Source: Candidatus Poribacteria bacterium (GTDB lineage: Bacteria > Poribacteria > DTPJ01 > WJIO01). From it: 22,536 bases of DNA. This document shows, in pieces, positions 1-8,557 of this stretch (its first letter is position 1; the number at the start of each line of letters is the position of its first letter). The position numbers and the translations under genes are program-made. The notes under the pieces are model-generated. The model was not told where the DNA came from. It searched no databases and was given only the letters and a program-made list of their open reading frames with translations. The stretch spans positions 1 through 22,536 of the forward strand of contig WJIO01000034.1 in NCBI GenBank assembly GCA_014730235.1. The letters are read 5' to 3'.

Positions 1-103
1 CCAGTAGATCCGCATAAAGACTAGATCCCTGCTTTCGCAGGAATGACAGCATAAAGAAGTTTATTATCTTTACCACACTAAACCCGGAAGAACCGAAAAA
101 TTT
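1..103. repeat. Copy A of dispersed palindromic repeat, cut by the window edge
   Basis: Bases 1-50 match 11594-11643 with three substitutions, and the next roughly 53 bases also align at about 80% with 11644-11696. On the minus strand the core folds as CCTGC-GAAA-GCAGG (28-41). The copy ends at the stop codon of the TPR lipoprotein gene, so its hairpin would lie in the 3' part of that transcript. The left half of the element is off the window. Confidence 0.8.
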
Positions 104-2027
104 AACTTTGTAGCTCTTTTAATACTTGTTTAATTTTGTCTGCTTCTGAAAAGGTATTGTTTAAATCCAGAACTTTACTTAATTCTTCTTTGGCTTTATC
201 CTGAATACCTTTATCATGATAGGCCATACCTAAATGATACCTTATCATGGGATCATTTGGGAGTAGAATTTTTGCTGATTCCAGATTTAAGATGGCTTCG
301 TCATACATCTGATTAATAGAATATACAAAGCCGAGGGTATCAAGTATATTTCCATCTTTGGAATTAATTTCCTTAGCTTTTTGGGCTAATGTTATGGCAT
401 CTTGGAGATTTATTTTTTGTTTTGCGTATAACCAGGCAAGGTTGTTGTAGGCCTGGACCGCTTCTTCCGGTGCAATTTGTATTGATTTCTTGTATTCTTC
501 CACAGCGCTTTCATACATACCTTTTCTTTCGTAAATAACCCCAAGATTTTCATGCACTTTAGCCAGTTTGGGATTAACTCCAACTGCTTTTTTATATTCC
601 CTTTCTGCTTCGTCTAACATACCCTGATTATAGTATATATTGCCAATATCAGCATAGGCAGAATAGAAATTTGGATCCAGTTTTACGGCTTCTTTAAATT
701 CAGATATTGCTCTGCTAATTTGATTTCTATTGGCGTAGATTATCCCAAGCATATAATGGGCTTCGACATTTTTGCTGTCATTCTGAATTAATTTCTGGCA
801 TTGGGATATAGCTTCGTTATACATATCCTTTTTGAGATAAGATGAAGCAAGTTTGCAATATACAGATAACATACCCGGATTAAGTTCCAATGCTTTTTTG
901 TATTCGATAATAGCGCGATCATAATCTTTATCACCAGCATAGGTCAGACCTAATCTGTAATGGACTATAGGTGAATTTTCGTCTATTTCGGCGGCCTGTC
1001 GAAGTTCTCTTATGGATTCCATATATAGCTTTTTACCAAAATATGCTATACCAGCGGTTGTGTAGCTGAAACTTCGGACAGACCGAACTATGTTTAAAGT
1101 CCGGGGAGTTGCTTCAACAAGCTCTTCATCAGGAGGAACGAAACGTCTTAATTCTTCACATATGGATAAAGCTTTATCATAATCTCCATTTTTATTATAT
1201 AATTCACCGAGACTTATGTATACTGGTAAGAAATCAGGTGAGTTATTCATGGCTTGTTCAAATTCCGCTATAGCCTGACTTAACTTTTTTTGTTTTAAAT
1301 AGATATTACCTAAACCAACCCGGGCTTCAGTATGTTTTGGATTGATGCTTAATATTGCCTTATATTCGGACTCCATGTTGTCCAATTCATTACGAAGACG
1401 ATATATATTTATGATTTTTAAGTGCATATTTATATTATCTGGATTAACTTCCAGGGCTTTTTTATATAAATTTTGAGCTTTGTCCAATTGCTTTTGCGAT
1501 TCATAATAATTACCCAGACTAAAATATGCAGGCATGAAACTTAAGTCGGCTTCTATGGCTTTCTTGAATTCTGTTTCTGCCAAGCCATTTTGTCTTTTGG
1601 TGAGGTAAATTCTTCCAAGAATTTCATAGGATTTGGCACTTGCGGGATCAATAGCTATGGACTTTTGACATTCTTCAAATGCTTTGTCAATATTACCGGA
1701 ACGGAGATAGGCCTGAGCAAGACCTATTCTTGCATTAAGAAAATCTGAGTTGATATCTAAAGCCTTTTTATATGAGGGTATGGCATCTATTGTCTTTCCC
1801 TGGGCCATGTAGACTTGTCCTAATCCAAAATGTGCCTCAGCATAATTTGGATCTACTTTTAGGGCTTCATTGAATTCATTTTTTGCTTCCTCGTATTTAT
1901 CTCTATTAAGATAAATAACCCCTTTGCCATAATGCTTTTCTGCCTTTGAACCGCATCCGCAGATGGATATTATAAGAATATATGAAATCACAAACTTTAT
2001 TAAAATTGATTTTGATAAAAAATCCAT
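102..2027 (-). CDS. TPR-repeat lipoprotein, PrsT-like
   Basis: 641 residues. The N-terminus is a lipoprotein signal with a hydrophobic stretch at residues 8-22; the best lipobox ends at Cys25 (I-C-G-C), with Cys23 as alternative, so the protein is probably periplasmic and membrane-anchored. The rest is about 17 tandem TPR units of 34 residues: eight from about residue 32, a longer linker at about 295-325, then nine more to the C-terminus. TPR arrays are protein-binding scaffolds; no catalytic domain is visible. A GGGGG Shine-Dalgarno sits 7 nt before the ATG. It follows the broken prsR gene by 33 bp and was probably its co-transcribed partner. In exosortase/PEP-CTERM loci a TPR lipoprotein (PrsT) accompanies prsK and prsR, which is the basis for the call. 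It is shorter than I recall PrsT proteins being (about 900 residues), so a generic TPR lipoprotein remains possible. It is the only intact gene of this cluster. Confidence 0.85.
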   Translation of the reverse strand: MDFLSKSILIKFVISYILIISICGCGSKAEKHYGKGVIYLNRDKYEEAKNEFNEALKVDPNYAEAHFGLGQVYMAQGKTIDAIPSYKKALDINSDFLNARIGLAQAYLRSGNIDKAFEECQKSIAIDPASAKSYEILGRIYLTKRQNGLAETEFKKAIEADLSFMPAYFSLGNYYESQKQLDKAQNLYKKALEVNPDNINMHLKIINIYRLRNELDNMESEYKAILSINPKHTEARVGLGNIYLKQKKLSQAIAEFEQAMNNSPDFLPVYISLGELYNKNGDYDKALSICEELRRFVPPDEELVEATPRTLNIVRSVRSFSYTTAGIAYFGKKLYMESIRELRQAAEIDENSPIVHYRLGLTYAGDKDYDRAIIEYKKALELNPGMLSVYCKLASSYLKKDMYNEAISQCQKLIQNDSKNVEAHYMLGIIYANRNQISRAISEFKEAVKLDPNFYSAYADIGNIYYNQGMLDEAEREYKKAVGVNPKLAKVHENLGVIYERKGMYESAVEEYKKSIQIAPEEAVQAYNNLAWLYAKQKINLQDAITLAQKAKEINSKDGNILDTLGFVYSINQMYDEAILNLESAKILLPNDPMIRYHLGMAYHDKGIQDKAKEELSKVLDLNNTFSEADKIKQVLKELQS

Positions 2028-2060
2028 ATTTATACCCCCAAAATTACAAATAATGTAATT

Positions 2061-3061
2061 TCAATTTCCATATTTACTCGGATCTATATTATATTTATTC
2101 ATCAGGCTGTAAAATGTACTTCTTACAACATCTATGCTTTCTGCCGCATCTGTTACTTTACCTTCGCTTCTGATCAACGCTTCCTTGATGTATTGAGACT
2201 CGAATACATCGCGAGCTTCCTTTAAGTTAAGATTTTTCCTTTTTTTATACTGTTTCAATTCAAGATCTTCAGGAATTATAAATGGGCTTTTAGCCATTAT
2301 TATAGCCCTCTTTACCTTGTTTTCAAGTTCCCTCACATTTCCTGGCCATTTATGTTCCCTCATGGCATTTAGTGCTTCATCGCTAAAGCCTTTTATATTG
2401 AAATTCATCTCTTTGCAGAATTTTTTGAGAAATACGTTAGCCAATAAAATTACATCTTCACCTCTTTCCCGCAGCGGCGGCATGTCAATTTTTATTATAT
2501 TAAGACGATAGTATAAATCCTCGCGGAAATTTCCCTTTCTAACTTCTTCTTCCAGGTCTTTATTTGTCGCTGCCAGTATTCTTAGATCCAGTTGTATGCG
2601 GTGCTGACCACCTACTCTTTCAATCTCTTTTTCCTGAAGAAATCTTAGAATTTTAACCTGCAAAATTAATTCCAATTCAGCTATTTCATCGAGAAACACC
2701 GTTCCATCCTGGGCAAGTTCAAACTTACCTTTTTTCGTGTTACGGGCATCGGTAAAAGCTCCTTTTTCATGACCGAACAACTCGCTTTCCAAAAGATTTG
2801 TTGGTATTGCACCATTACTTTAGTCGTATCATCATGCCTTAATATATCCTGAAGAAGCTTTATGCCCTCAGTTCCCAGGCCTTTCTCCGGAGTTAAAGAT
2901 ATATCAAGTAGGACAACATTGGGTTTTCTTTTATCAAGAGCACTTAATGCTGTATCCGCATCTTCTGCAAGGAAGACTTCATAGTCTTTATTAAGAGCCC
3001 ATTTAATTTGACTTCTAATCCCCTCGTCATCATCAACTACAAGGATTTTGTGTTGCGGCAT
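2061..3061 (-). pseudogene. prsR: PrsR-like sigma-54-dependent response regulator with internal deletion and frameshift
   Basis: Two reading frames make up one NtrC-family regulator. The 5' frame (start 3061) gives a receiver domain with the DDD acidic pocket near residues 10-12 and the phospho-acceptor Asp in VVLLDIS (about residue 53), but it stops matching the family after TTKVMV, at the fourth beta strand. The 3' frame resumes at [20 protein letters not shown], well inside the AAA+ domain. It keeps the Walker B LDEI, the sensor-1 AATN, the REDLYYRL arginine-finger region, WPGNVREL and a C-terminal Fis-type helix-turn-helix ending at 2061. Missing are the end of the receiver with its conserved Thr and Lys, the linker and the Walker A GESGTGKE, about 115-140 codons by comparison with the family. 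The junction lies near 2810-2820, and the two halves are out of frame. The sigma-54 contact loop reads GAFTDA rather than GAFTGA. Neither product could be a working activator. The gene starts 29 bp after the kinase gene. Confidence 0.88.
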
Positions 3062-3090
3062 TTTTGAAAACAGTCCTTTCTGCTGGATAT

Positions 3091-5163
3091 TTAGGAAATA
3101 AAGGTATCAGATAATTGCTTCTCTTTGGCTAAATCAACTGGAAATTTAACAGTAAACATAGTGCCAGCATTTACTTCGCTCTTTATGTCTATAATCCCAT
3201 CATATGAGTCAACTATAGCTTTGGATTGATAAAGACCTAAACCCAGACCTTTTTCTTTGGATGTCTGAAAGGGTTGAAAAAGTTTATTTCTTATAAATTC
3301 CTTTGACATTCCACAACCATTATCACTTATGGAAACATTTATATATCCATCTGTTGTCTGATGGGTCTTAATATTAATATTTCCCTTCTTATCTATTGCT
3401 TCAACAGCGTTCATTATTATATTTAGAAATACCCTCTCTATGTTTTCTATATCCAGTATTAGTCTGGGTATATAACTCAATTCTTGTGTAAGTCTAATAT
3501 TGGTTAAATTTTGTATACCTGATTTTGATATTGCAACACCAATGATTTCATTTAAATCTGCTGGTTGAGTATTCTTATTTTCTATGTTTTCTGGATTTAC
3601 AGATAACCTTCGGATCAGTTTCTGGATTCTTTCAACTACATTGGACATTGTATTAAGGACATCTTTTTGAAACTCAGGATCACCAAAATTGTCAGCCGCA
3701 TTTTGTATAATCAATGACAGCATGGTGGCTGAACTTTTTAAATCATGCAAAAGCATGGTTGAAATTTTATGGAAAGATTCCATTTCCTTTGATATAGCCA
3801 ATTCCTGACTTGCCTTTGCATTCATTATCGCTATGGAAATCTGGTTGGACATGGTTTCCAGAAGGTCAAGATCCTCCTGAGAATATGGAAGAGCTTCTCT
3901 CTTGCCAATAATCATAACTGCAATCATTAAATGTTTTGCTATTACAGGAACTAATATACCTTGTGTTTCGTCATTAAACTTCGTTGATATTTTATCCGGT
4001 AAATCGGAAAAATCACTAAAGCTTTTTGTATTCTTTAATTCACCCTCTTTTACAATAACTGGTTTGCCATATCTCCAAAGCCAATTGGTAAATTCAGCTT
4101 GCATTGAAATTTTCAGCAAATTATCTCCAGAATCAGTATTATCATATTCGAATTTATTAACGGGCAATTCCTGGAATTCCTTTTTATACTCGTCTAACAG
4201 TAAAATCGACACATCTTCAGTTCCGATGGTTTCAGATACAGTATCCGAAACTTTACCTAATAACTCCTTTATATCAAAGGTTGAGAATACTTCTCTGCTA
4301 AAATTCTCCCATACTTTTCGATAATCATAACTACTCTTGTAAAAATTCCGAGCTATGAATAACTGAAATCTCTGTTTTATGGATTTTGACAGTATAATAA
4401 AGATAGCAATAAGTAATATAAAGAATGTAGCCAGAAAAGCTATGAAATAATTTATGTTTCTGCCAATTAACTTTATTAACTCACCAATCAAACCTATTAT
4501 TAAGAGATATATACCGGCCATTAAGAGGGTGTATGATCTGGCCGTGATTGATTGGGAAATGTATATACCTTTCCCAACAACATCGGAACTGGTTATAGGG
4601 CGTATTAGAAATATGTTTGCTATTATAAATGCGATAGATGCAACGGAAAGAACGTCCAGCCTTATATATGAAAACCCCAAACCCAAGCTATAAACGAGAA
4701 GATGAAAAGATAACATACCAATGAAGACAATTATTGGATACCTTATTTTTCTGCTTTTGGTTTTTAAATTACGATATTTCTGCTCTAAATTCATTATGCC
4801 TATTAAAGTGCATATGAATAGGAATACTATAAGAATAGAGCTTTTTCTATCGAACAATAAAATTTGGTTGCCATACTGGGTAGATAATTCAAATTTAAAT
4901 ATATTAATAATATTAGAAAAGATAATAATATAATAATAGAGTATATATAATGGAAACAAGTATGTTTTGAATTTATTCGGAACTCCATTTTTAACACCAA
5001 TTCCAAAAACGATACTGAATAAAACTATATTTGCCGCTACCAGACACTGACTTATCAGCGATAAACGCATCCAAATCAGATTTCGTATTCCCAATAACAT
5101 CATGAAATATCCAAAATCCATAAGCGCAATAGAAAAAACAAATATAGTAAAGAACCGATTTGT
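3091..5163 (-). pseudogene. prsK: PrsK-like sensor histidine kinase, 3' part downstream of the IS
   Basis: This is the larger piece of a membrane histidine kinase whose first 36 codons lie beyond the insertion sequence. It carries the remaining hydrophobic helices (about seven, up to roughly residue 245 of the 676-residue ORF that starts at the internal ATG 5121), then a GAF-like domain. The H-box is LLHDLKSS. The HATPase has the N box (NIIMNAVEAI), the G1 box (SDNGCGMS) and a glycine-rich GLGLGLYQS near the C-terminus. This matches PrsK, the predicted partner of PrsR. The frame stays open up to the IS end, and the fragment still contains the whole kinase core. Translation from the internal ATG at 5121 would lack the first one or two transmembrane helices. 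Joined across the IS, with one target-duplication copy removed, the gene would encode 723 residues. Confidence 0.88.
5155..5163. repeat. Target-site duplication, left copy
   Basis: The 9-bp CCGATTTGT directly abuts the left IS end and is repeated exactly at 6673-6681 beyond the right end. It lies inside the kinase coding sequence. A 9-bp duplication is what ISLre2 and part of the ISKra4 family are known to make. Confidence 0.93.
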
Positions 5164-5188
5164 CCAAGCATAAAAATAATGTTCCCTT
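5164..5188. repeat. IS left terminal inverted repeat
   Basis: Begins ccaagcataaaaataatg and is identical over 25 bp to the reverse complement of 6648-6672. The match stops at the 26th base. Confidence 0.93.
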
Positions 5189-5194
5189 CAGGAA

Positions 5195-6523
5195 CTATGC
5201 AGCCTTTTTGTACGTAGCCCAGAAATCATCCCATTCACCATTGCATACGAGAATGCGAATACTCAGCACAGCGTCTGCTCCTTTGCGACTCCAGCACATG
5301 CCACGAAGCTTCATCCGACGGCAGATGAGAATATCCCCGGCTTTGTCCGCTGAGCCTGCTCCTATGGAGATTCCTTTGTCTATGGCTTCCTTATACCATA
5401 TCCCATGACGGTTGCGCTCTATATAACCAGCAAGCTTCACCAACTGCTTTTTCTTGTATCTCTTGCGGATTCTCCTTCTCAGGCTCTCTATGTATGCCAA
5501 AGCTCCATCCACATCCCCTGAGTTCAGGTAATCCATGAGCTGCTCTTTGACTTCTATGAAACGCTTATGGTTGTAATACACCGCCCATAGGCGTTCCTTG
5601 ACTTTCTTACACAGGTGGTAGTAGTCAAGAATGTATCTGCATGAAAAGGCGTATTTGCTGTGAAAACCACGGATGAATGGTGCTCCATCACCCCGAACCA
5701 GGCCTTCTGTCTCATCAAGCTTGCCACCACTGCGTTTATACAACTCCAACACTATGTCCCAGTAGAATCGCTCCGGATCACAGAAGGTTCCCATGTAACG
5801 CTTATCTACCAATGAATATGTGTCTTCCTTAACCAACTCACGCTTTGACCACACCACACCAACTTTCCCTTCCATACGTTTCTCATTGTCGCGGCTGTTG
5901 ATCATCACACCATCCAGGTCCATGTAGATGCGGTTCATTAATTCCTTCCACACTTCCAGATTATCAAAATAATCTCCCTGAAGCTTCTTGTCATCTTCCA
6001 GTTCCCTGACTCTGTTGCCATCAAAGGAATCTGACACTGCTTTGCCAATCTCTGTGGTCTTGTTAAAAACCGTCTGGTGACTCACACAACGGCGACGTAG
6101 GATCTTCTGCATCAGGTATTCACTCTCCTTGTAATCCCAGGATGCTCCACACAATGCTGATAACTCTTGGACACTGGAACTCAACTGCTGCCTGGGGGAT
6201 ATGCCCAACACCTTATCCAATGGATAATCATATCTCCTGCATTGGGGGCAGTAACTACGCCATCGCTGGTAGCTGACGTCACTCACCCAGGTACCTATCT
6301 GACGATTCTTGCGTTTATGCTCCAGCTTTGTCCCACATTCCGGGCATGTCTCATTACGAACCTGGTCGTTCCAGTCTTCTACCTTCTTCTCCATCAGATA
6401 TGCTCCCAGCTTATACATGGCTGCAAGAACCCGGTCCTCCAAATCATCAATGCCGGTTGGCTTCATCTCTGAAAACTCGTCATTTATCTCTTGAAATATA
6501 TTATCCAGTGTCTTATGATCCAT
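5195..6523 (-). CDS. DDE-type transposase, ISLre2/UPF0236-like
   Basis: 442 residues filling almost the whole IS. A zinc-ribbon-like knuckle is formed by Cys60, Cys63, Cys92 and Cys95. Candidate catalytic acids are Asp202 or Asp204 in MDLDGV and Asp279 in RGDGAPF, followed by the family-typical DYYHLCKK. Near the C-terminus SADKAGDILICRRMK aligns with the ISLre2/ISKra4 block that carries the last catalytic residue, followed by GMCWSRKGA. At that point the family usually has Glu and this protein has Asp393. The expected role is cut-and-paste or copy-paste DNA transposition at the 25-bp ends. The reading frame is intact. ISLre2 and ISKra4 share this architecture and I cannot separate them with certainty. 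Confidence 0.88.
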   Translation of the reverse strand: MDHKTLDNIFQEINDEFSEMKPTGIDDLEDRVLAAMYKLGAYLMEKKVEDWNDQVRNETCPECGTKLEHKRKNRQIGTWVSDVSYQRWRSYCPQCRRYDYPLDKVLGISPRQQLSSSVQELSALCGASWDYKESEYLMQKILRRRCVSHQTVFNKTTEIGKAVSDSFDGNRVRELEDDKKLQGDYFDNLEVWKELMNRIYMDLDGVMINSRDNEKRMEGKVGVVWSKRELVKEDTYSLVDKRYMGTFCDPERFYWDIVLELYKRSGGKLDETEGLVRGDGAPFIRGFHSKYAFSCRYILDYYHLCKKVKERLWAVYYNHKRFIEVKEQLMDYLNSGDVDGALAYIESLRRRIRKRYKKKQLVKLAGYIERNRHGIWYKEAIDKGISIGAGSADKAGDILICRRMKLRGMCWSRKGADAVLSIRILVCNGEWDDFWATYKKAA

Positions 6524-6647
6524 ATCAGACGCATCCTTTCATGTGTAATGGTTAGTGTAATCTCTAAGTCCTTTACACATATTCTAATGGATGCGTCTTC
6601 TTTTTGCCAACCCCGTATTATTCCTCCCGTATTTTCTTAGGACTTCA

Positions 6648-6672
6648 AAGGGAACATTATTTTTATGCTTGG
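6648..6672. repeat. IS right terminal inverted repeat
   Basis: Perfect 25-bp inverted copy of 5164-5188. It lies upstream of the transposase start, so the transposase promoter should lie between here and 6523. Confidence 0.93.
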
Positions 6673-6681
6673 CCGATTTGT
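6673..6681. repeat. Target-site duplication, right copy
   Basis: CCGATTTGT, identical to 5155-5163. It belongs to the 5' fragment of the interrupted kinase gene. Confidence 0.93.
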
Positions 6682-6780
6682 CCTGTTTTTAGGATTTTTA
6701 GATATTGAATATAAACCCAGAGTGAGTTGGATTAAGATGCTGGCTAATTTTATTATAGAGTTGAGGTTTATGGAAATCAT
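6673..6780 (-). pseudogene. prsK: PrsK-like histidine kinase, 5' fragment upstream of the IS
   Basis: 36 codons from an ATG at 6780, opening with MISINLNSIIKLASILIQL, a predicted first transmembrane helix, and ending KNPKNRTNR at the IS. It is in the same frame as the codons that resume at 5154 (FFTIFVFSIALMDFGYF, the second helix), so removing the IS and one duplication restores a continuous gene. An in-frame stop lies three codons upstream of the ATG. No convincing Shine-Dalgarno is visible before it, so the start is tentative. The fragment follows the glycosyltransferase pseudogene by 88 bp, which suggests they were one operon. Confidence 0.82.
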
Positions 6781-6868
6781 GATCAATTATTGATACGGTT
6801 GGAATAAGGTGTAATAAATAAGAGCAGAAAAAAATATAGCATACTACTTGTCTCTAATTTCCCGTTGC

Positions 6869-8013
6869 TTATTTCCAATCGTGTTTCTGTGTTTTTGTTA
6901 TAAATTTATATAAACCTGCCAATGCCGCATAGTTTAATATTACCAGCGCATAGGGTATACCCAGAAGGCGACCGATTAATGATGGCTTCATCCTTGACAT
7001 GTAGTGACCAATTAGGGCTGATGTATAAACCGATACCTGAAGGACTAACATTGCTCTATAGAAAAGTATATGTGATAAAAATACACTCGTAATAAATGCA
7101 GATATTAAGGCGAAGGGAACAAAAAAGCCTGAATACTTTATGAGAGATAAATTGAAAGAACACCTTGTTTTTGAAGGGATTAAAGAGGTTGTGCATTCTG
7201 TAAGAGGCTTGATAATTGCCGCATAATGTCCTGATTTTTCGTCCCAGCTCCTTTTTTGCCGTATCTGATACATTGTCATAAGCCCGGGCATTTTCCTCAA
7301 ATACCACACGATAACCACTTAAGACTATATTTATTGGAATAACAACGTCATCAAGGATGGTGTCATCCGGTATTTGCTGAAATAATTCTTTCCTTATGGC
7401 ATAAATTGCCCCTGTAGCACCTGAAGTTGAATATATTAGACTTTCTTTTTTTTCTCAGGAGCTTTTCATATTTCCAATATGCTCCTACGCCTTCCCCCAC
7501 ACCGCCCTTGTCTTTATTTATCAAGTATAATTCGCCGCTTACAGCACCGACCTTTTTGTCATTAAAGTTATTAACAAGCTCAATAATCGCATTCCTGTCA
7601 TATAACTGTCTTGAATCCGAAAGCACGATTATTTTACCATTGGCTTTTGTTATCGCATAATTAAGTGCTGCTGATTTCCCTCCCCTTTCAGGCATTCTAA
7701 GCAATTTAACACCAAAAGGATTAAAATTTTTGACGATTTCATCTGTTTTATCCGAAGAATGATCTGAAACAACCACTATTTCAAATTTGTCCTTCGGATA
7801 ATTCATACTTAGAGCATTTTCGAGTTTATTTCTTATATTATTTTCTTCGTTATATGCAGCTATTAGCATAGTAACACTTGGTGTGAAGGCGTCTTTATCC
7901 ACAGCTTTGCCTTTAATTTTTGCTATAATAATTAGCAAAATTGGATATCCAAAGTAAGTATAAAATACAAAGAAGGCAGAAAACCAGAAGATAACTTTTA
8001 AGACAGTAAACAT
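6869..8013 (-). pseudogene. Family 2 glycosyltransferase with two frameshifts
   Basis: Three consecutive frames rebuild one membrane GT2 of about 380 residues. The first frame (8013 to about 7450) has an N-terminal transmembrane helix, the fold start SVTMLIAAYNEENNI, SDHSSDKTDEI, and the DxD-like VLSDSR. After an A8 run (T8 at 7446-7453 on the plus strand) the next frame continues STSGATGAIYAIRKELF, the TILDDVV acceptor-site acid and RTLCGNYQ, which stands where the QxxRW motif would be. After a T6 run (A6 at 7121-7126 on the plus strand) the last frame supplies the C-terminal transmembrane helices and ends KTQKHDWK. Dropping one base from each run restores the frame. The enzyme would transfer a sugar from a nucleotide donor to a growing exopolysaccharide at the inner membrane. 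The start has AGGA about 7 nt upstream. Both slips are in homopolymers, so sequencing error has to be excluded. Confidence 0.85.
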
Positions 8014-8486
8014 AATGTTTCCTATAGCCTATACAGTGGGAGTAATGCCATTCTATAGTAAACTTTTTCTTATCTGATCCATGAAACCCTGAGATCTTAC
8101 TAAATATACTGGCTCGTCAGTATTACCCAAAAGAATGGTACATTAATATTGAGATTTTCTTCATAGTGTGTAAATCTTGCTAAAAAGAGATAAAAAGTTA
8201 TATAATTTTGGGTATACTTGCTTTGGAAGATAATTTGAGCAAAATATATGCCATTAATATGTTTAATGTAAGGTTAGCATTTAATACGATGAAAGGTAGA
8301 ATTATTGGAGAGAGGGTGATATTCTAATTATTAAGGCTAATATTATTTGGTTAATAAAGTTAAACATTATGTATCATAATTTTAACTTACTTATTACTTT
8401 TATTTTATTGTTGCTTTTTCAACCATTTTCCCTTATCCTTTTTCTAATGAATAAATAAAGATTCAATATTAAAAAAGGAGGGTTTT
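8014..8486. other. AT-rich divergent intergenic region
   Basis: 473 bp between the minus-strand glycosyltransferase and the plus-strand repair gene. I see no gene. An inverted repeat ATACTG-N6-CAGTAT (8106-8123) lies about 90 bp upstream of the glycosyltransferase. On the minus strand it overlaps a weak promoter-like pair (TTGGGT, 16 bp, TATATT), so it could be an operator, but this is speculative. A candidate plus-strand promoter lies at 8411-8439. Confidence 0.5.
8411..8439 (+). promoter_or_regulatory. Candidate sigma-70 promoter for the repair gene
   Basis: TTGCTT, a 17-bp spacer and TATCCT, about 50 bp upstream of the small ORF at 8487. Only a moderate match to consensus, in AT-rich DNA. 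Confidence 0.3.
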
Positions 8487-8546
8487 ATGCGGGTTTTCAC
8501 CATTATAAATGGATATACGGGAGCTTTATGTCAGTATAAGCAATAG
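8487..8546 (+). CDS. Short 19-codon ORF, possible leader peptide
   Basis: Encodes MRVFTIINGYTGALCQYKQ from an ATG preceded at 5 nt by AGGAGG within AAAAAAGGAGGG, the strongest ribosome-binding site of this stretch. Its stop codon ends at 8546, eleven bases before the ATG of the AlkD-like gene. It could be a translational-coupling or leader ORF, or the front end of a lost gene. The peptide has no recognisable family. Confidence 0.35.
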   Translation: MRVFTIINGYTGALCQYKQ

Positions 8547-8557
8547 TGGAGAGGATA

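Larger units (their letters stand above)
5164..6672 (-). mobile_element. ISLre2/ISKra4-like insertion sequence, complete
   Basis: 1,509-bp element with 25-bp perfect terminal inverted repeats, flanked by a 9-bp direct repeat and carrying one transposase gene on the minus strand. It is inserted in the same orientation as the kinase gene it splits. IS plus duplication is 1,518 bp, a multiple of three, so both gene pieces remain in the same frame, but the element is full of stops in that frame. Perfect ends and an exact duplication suggest a fairly recent insertion. The family call rests on the transposase and the duplication length; the name of the individual IS cannot be given from sequence alone. 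Confidence 0.92.

Noticed and set aside
2317-2511. Plus-strand ORFs lying opposite the regulator, kinase, transposase, efflux and beta-helix genes
   Set aside because: They are antisense shadows of well-supported genes, with no domain, signal or ribosome-binding support.
3140-3175. TGGCAC on the minus strand as a sigma-54 promoter for the regulator
   Set aside because: It lacks the TTGC element at the required spacing and lies in kinase coding sequence.
5155-6681. Possibility that the IS lies beside rather than inside the kinase gene
   Set aside because: The frame continues on both sides with matching phase and the exact duplication lies within the codons, so the insertion is intragenic.
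8106-8123. ATACTG-N6-CAGTAT as a true operator of the glycosyltransferase operon
   Set aside because: Six-base arms are common by chance in AT-rich DNA and no regulator is linked to it; kept only as a note in the intergenic entry.
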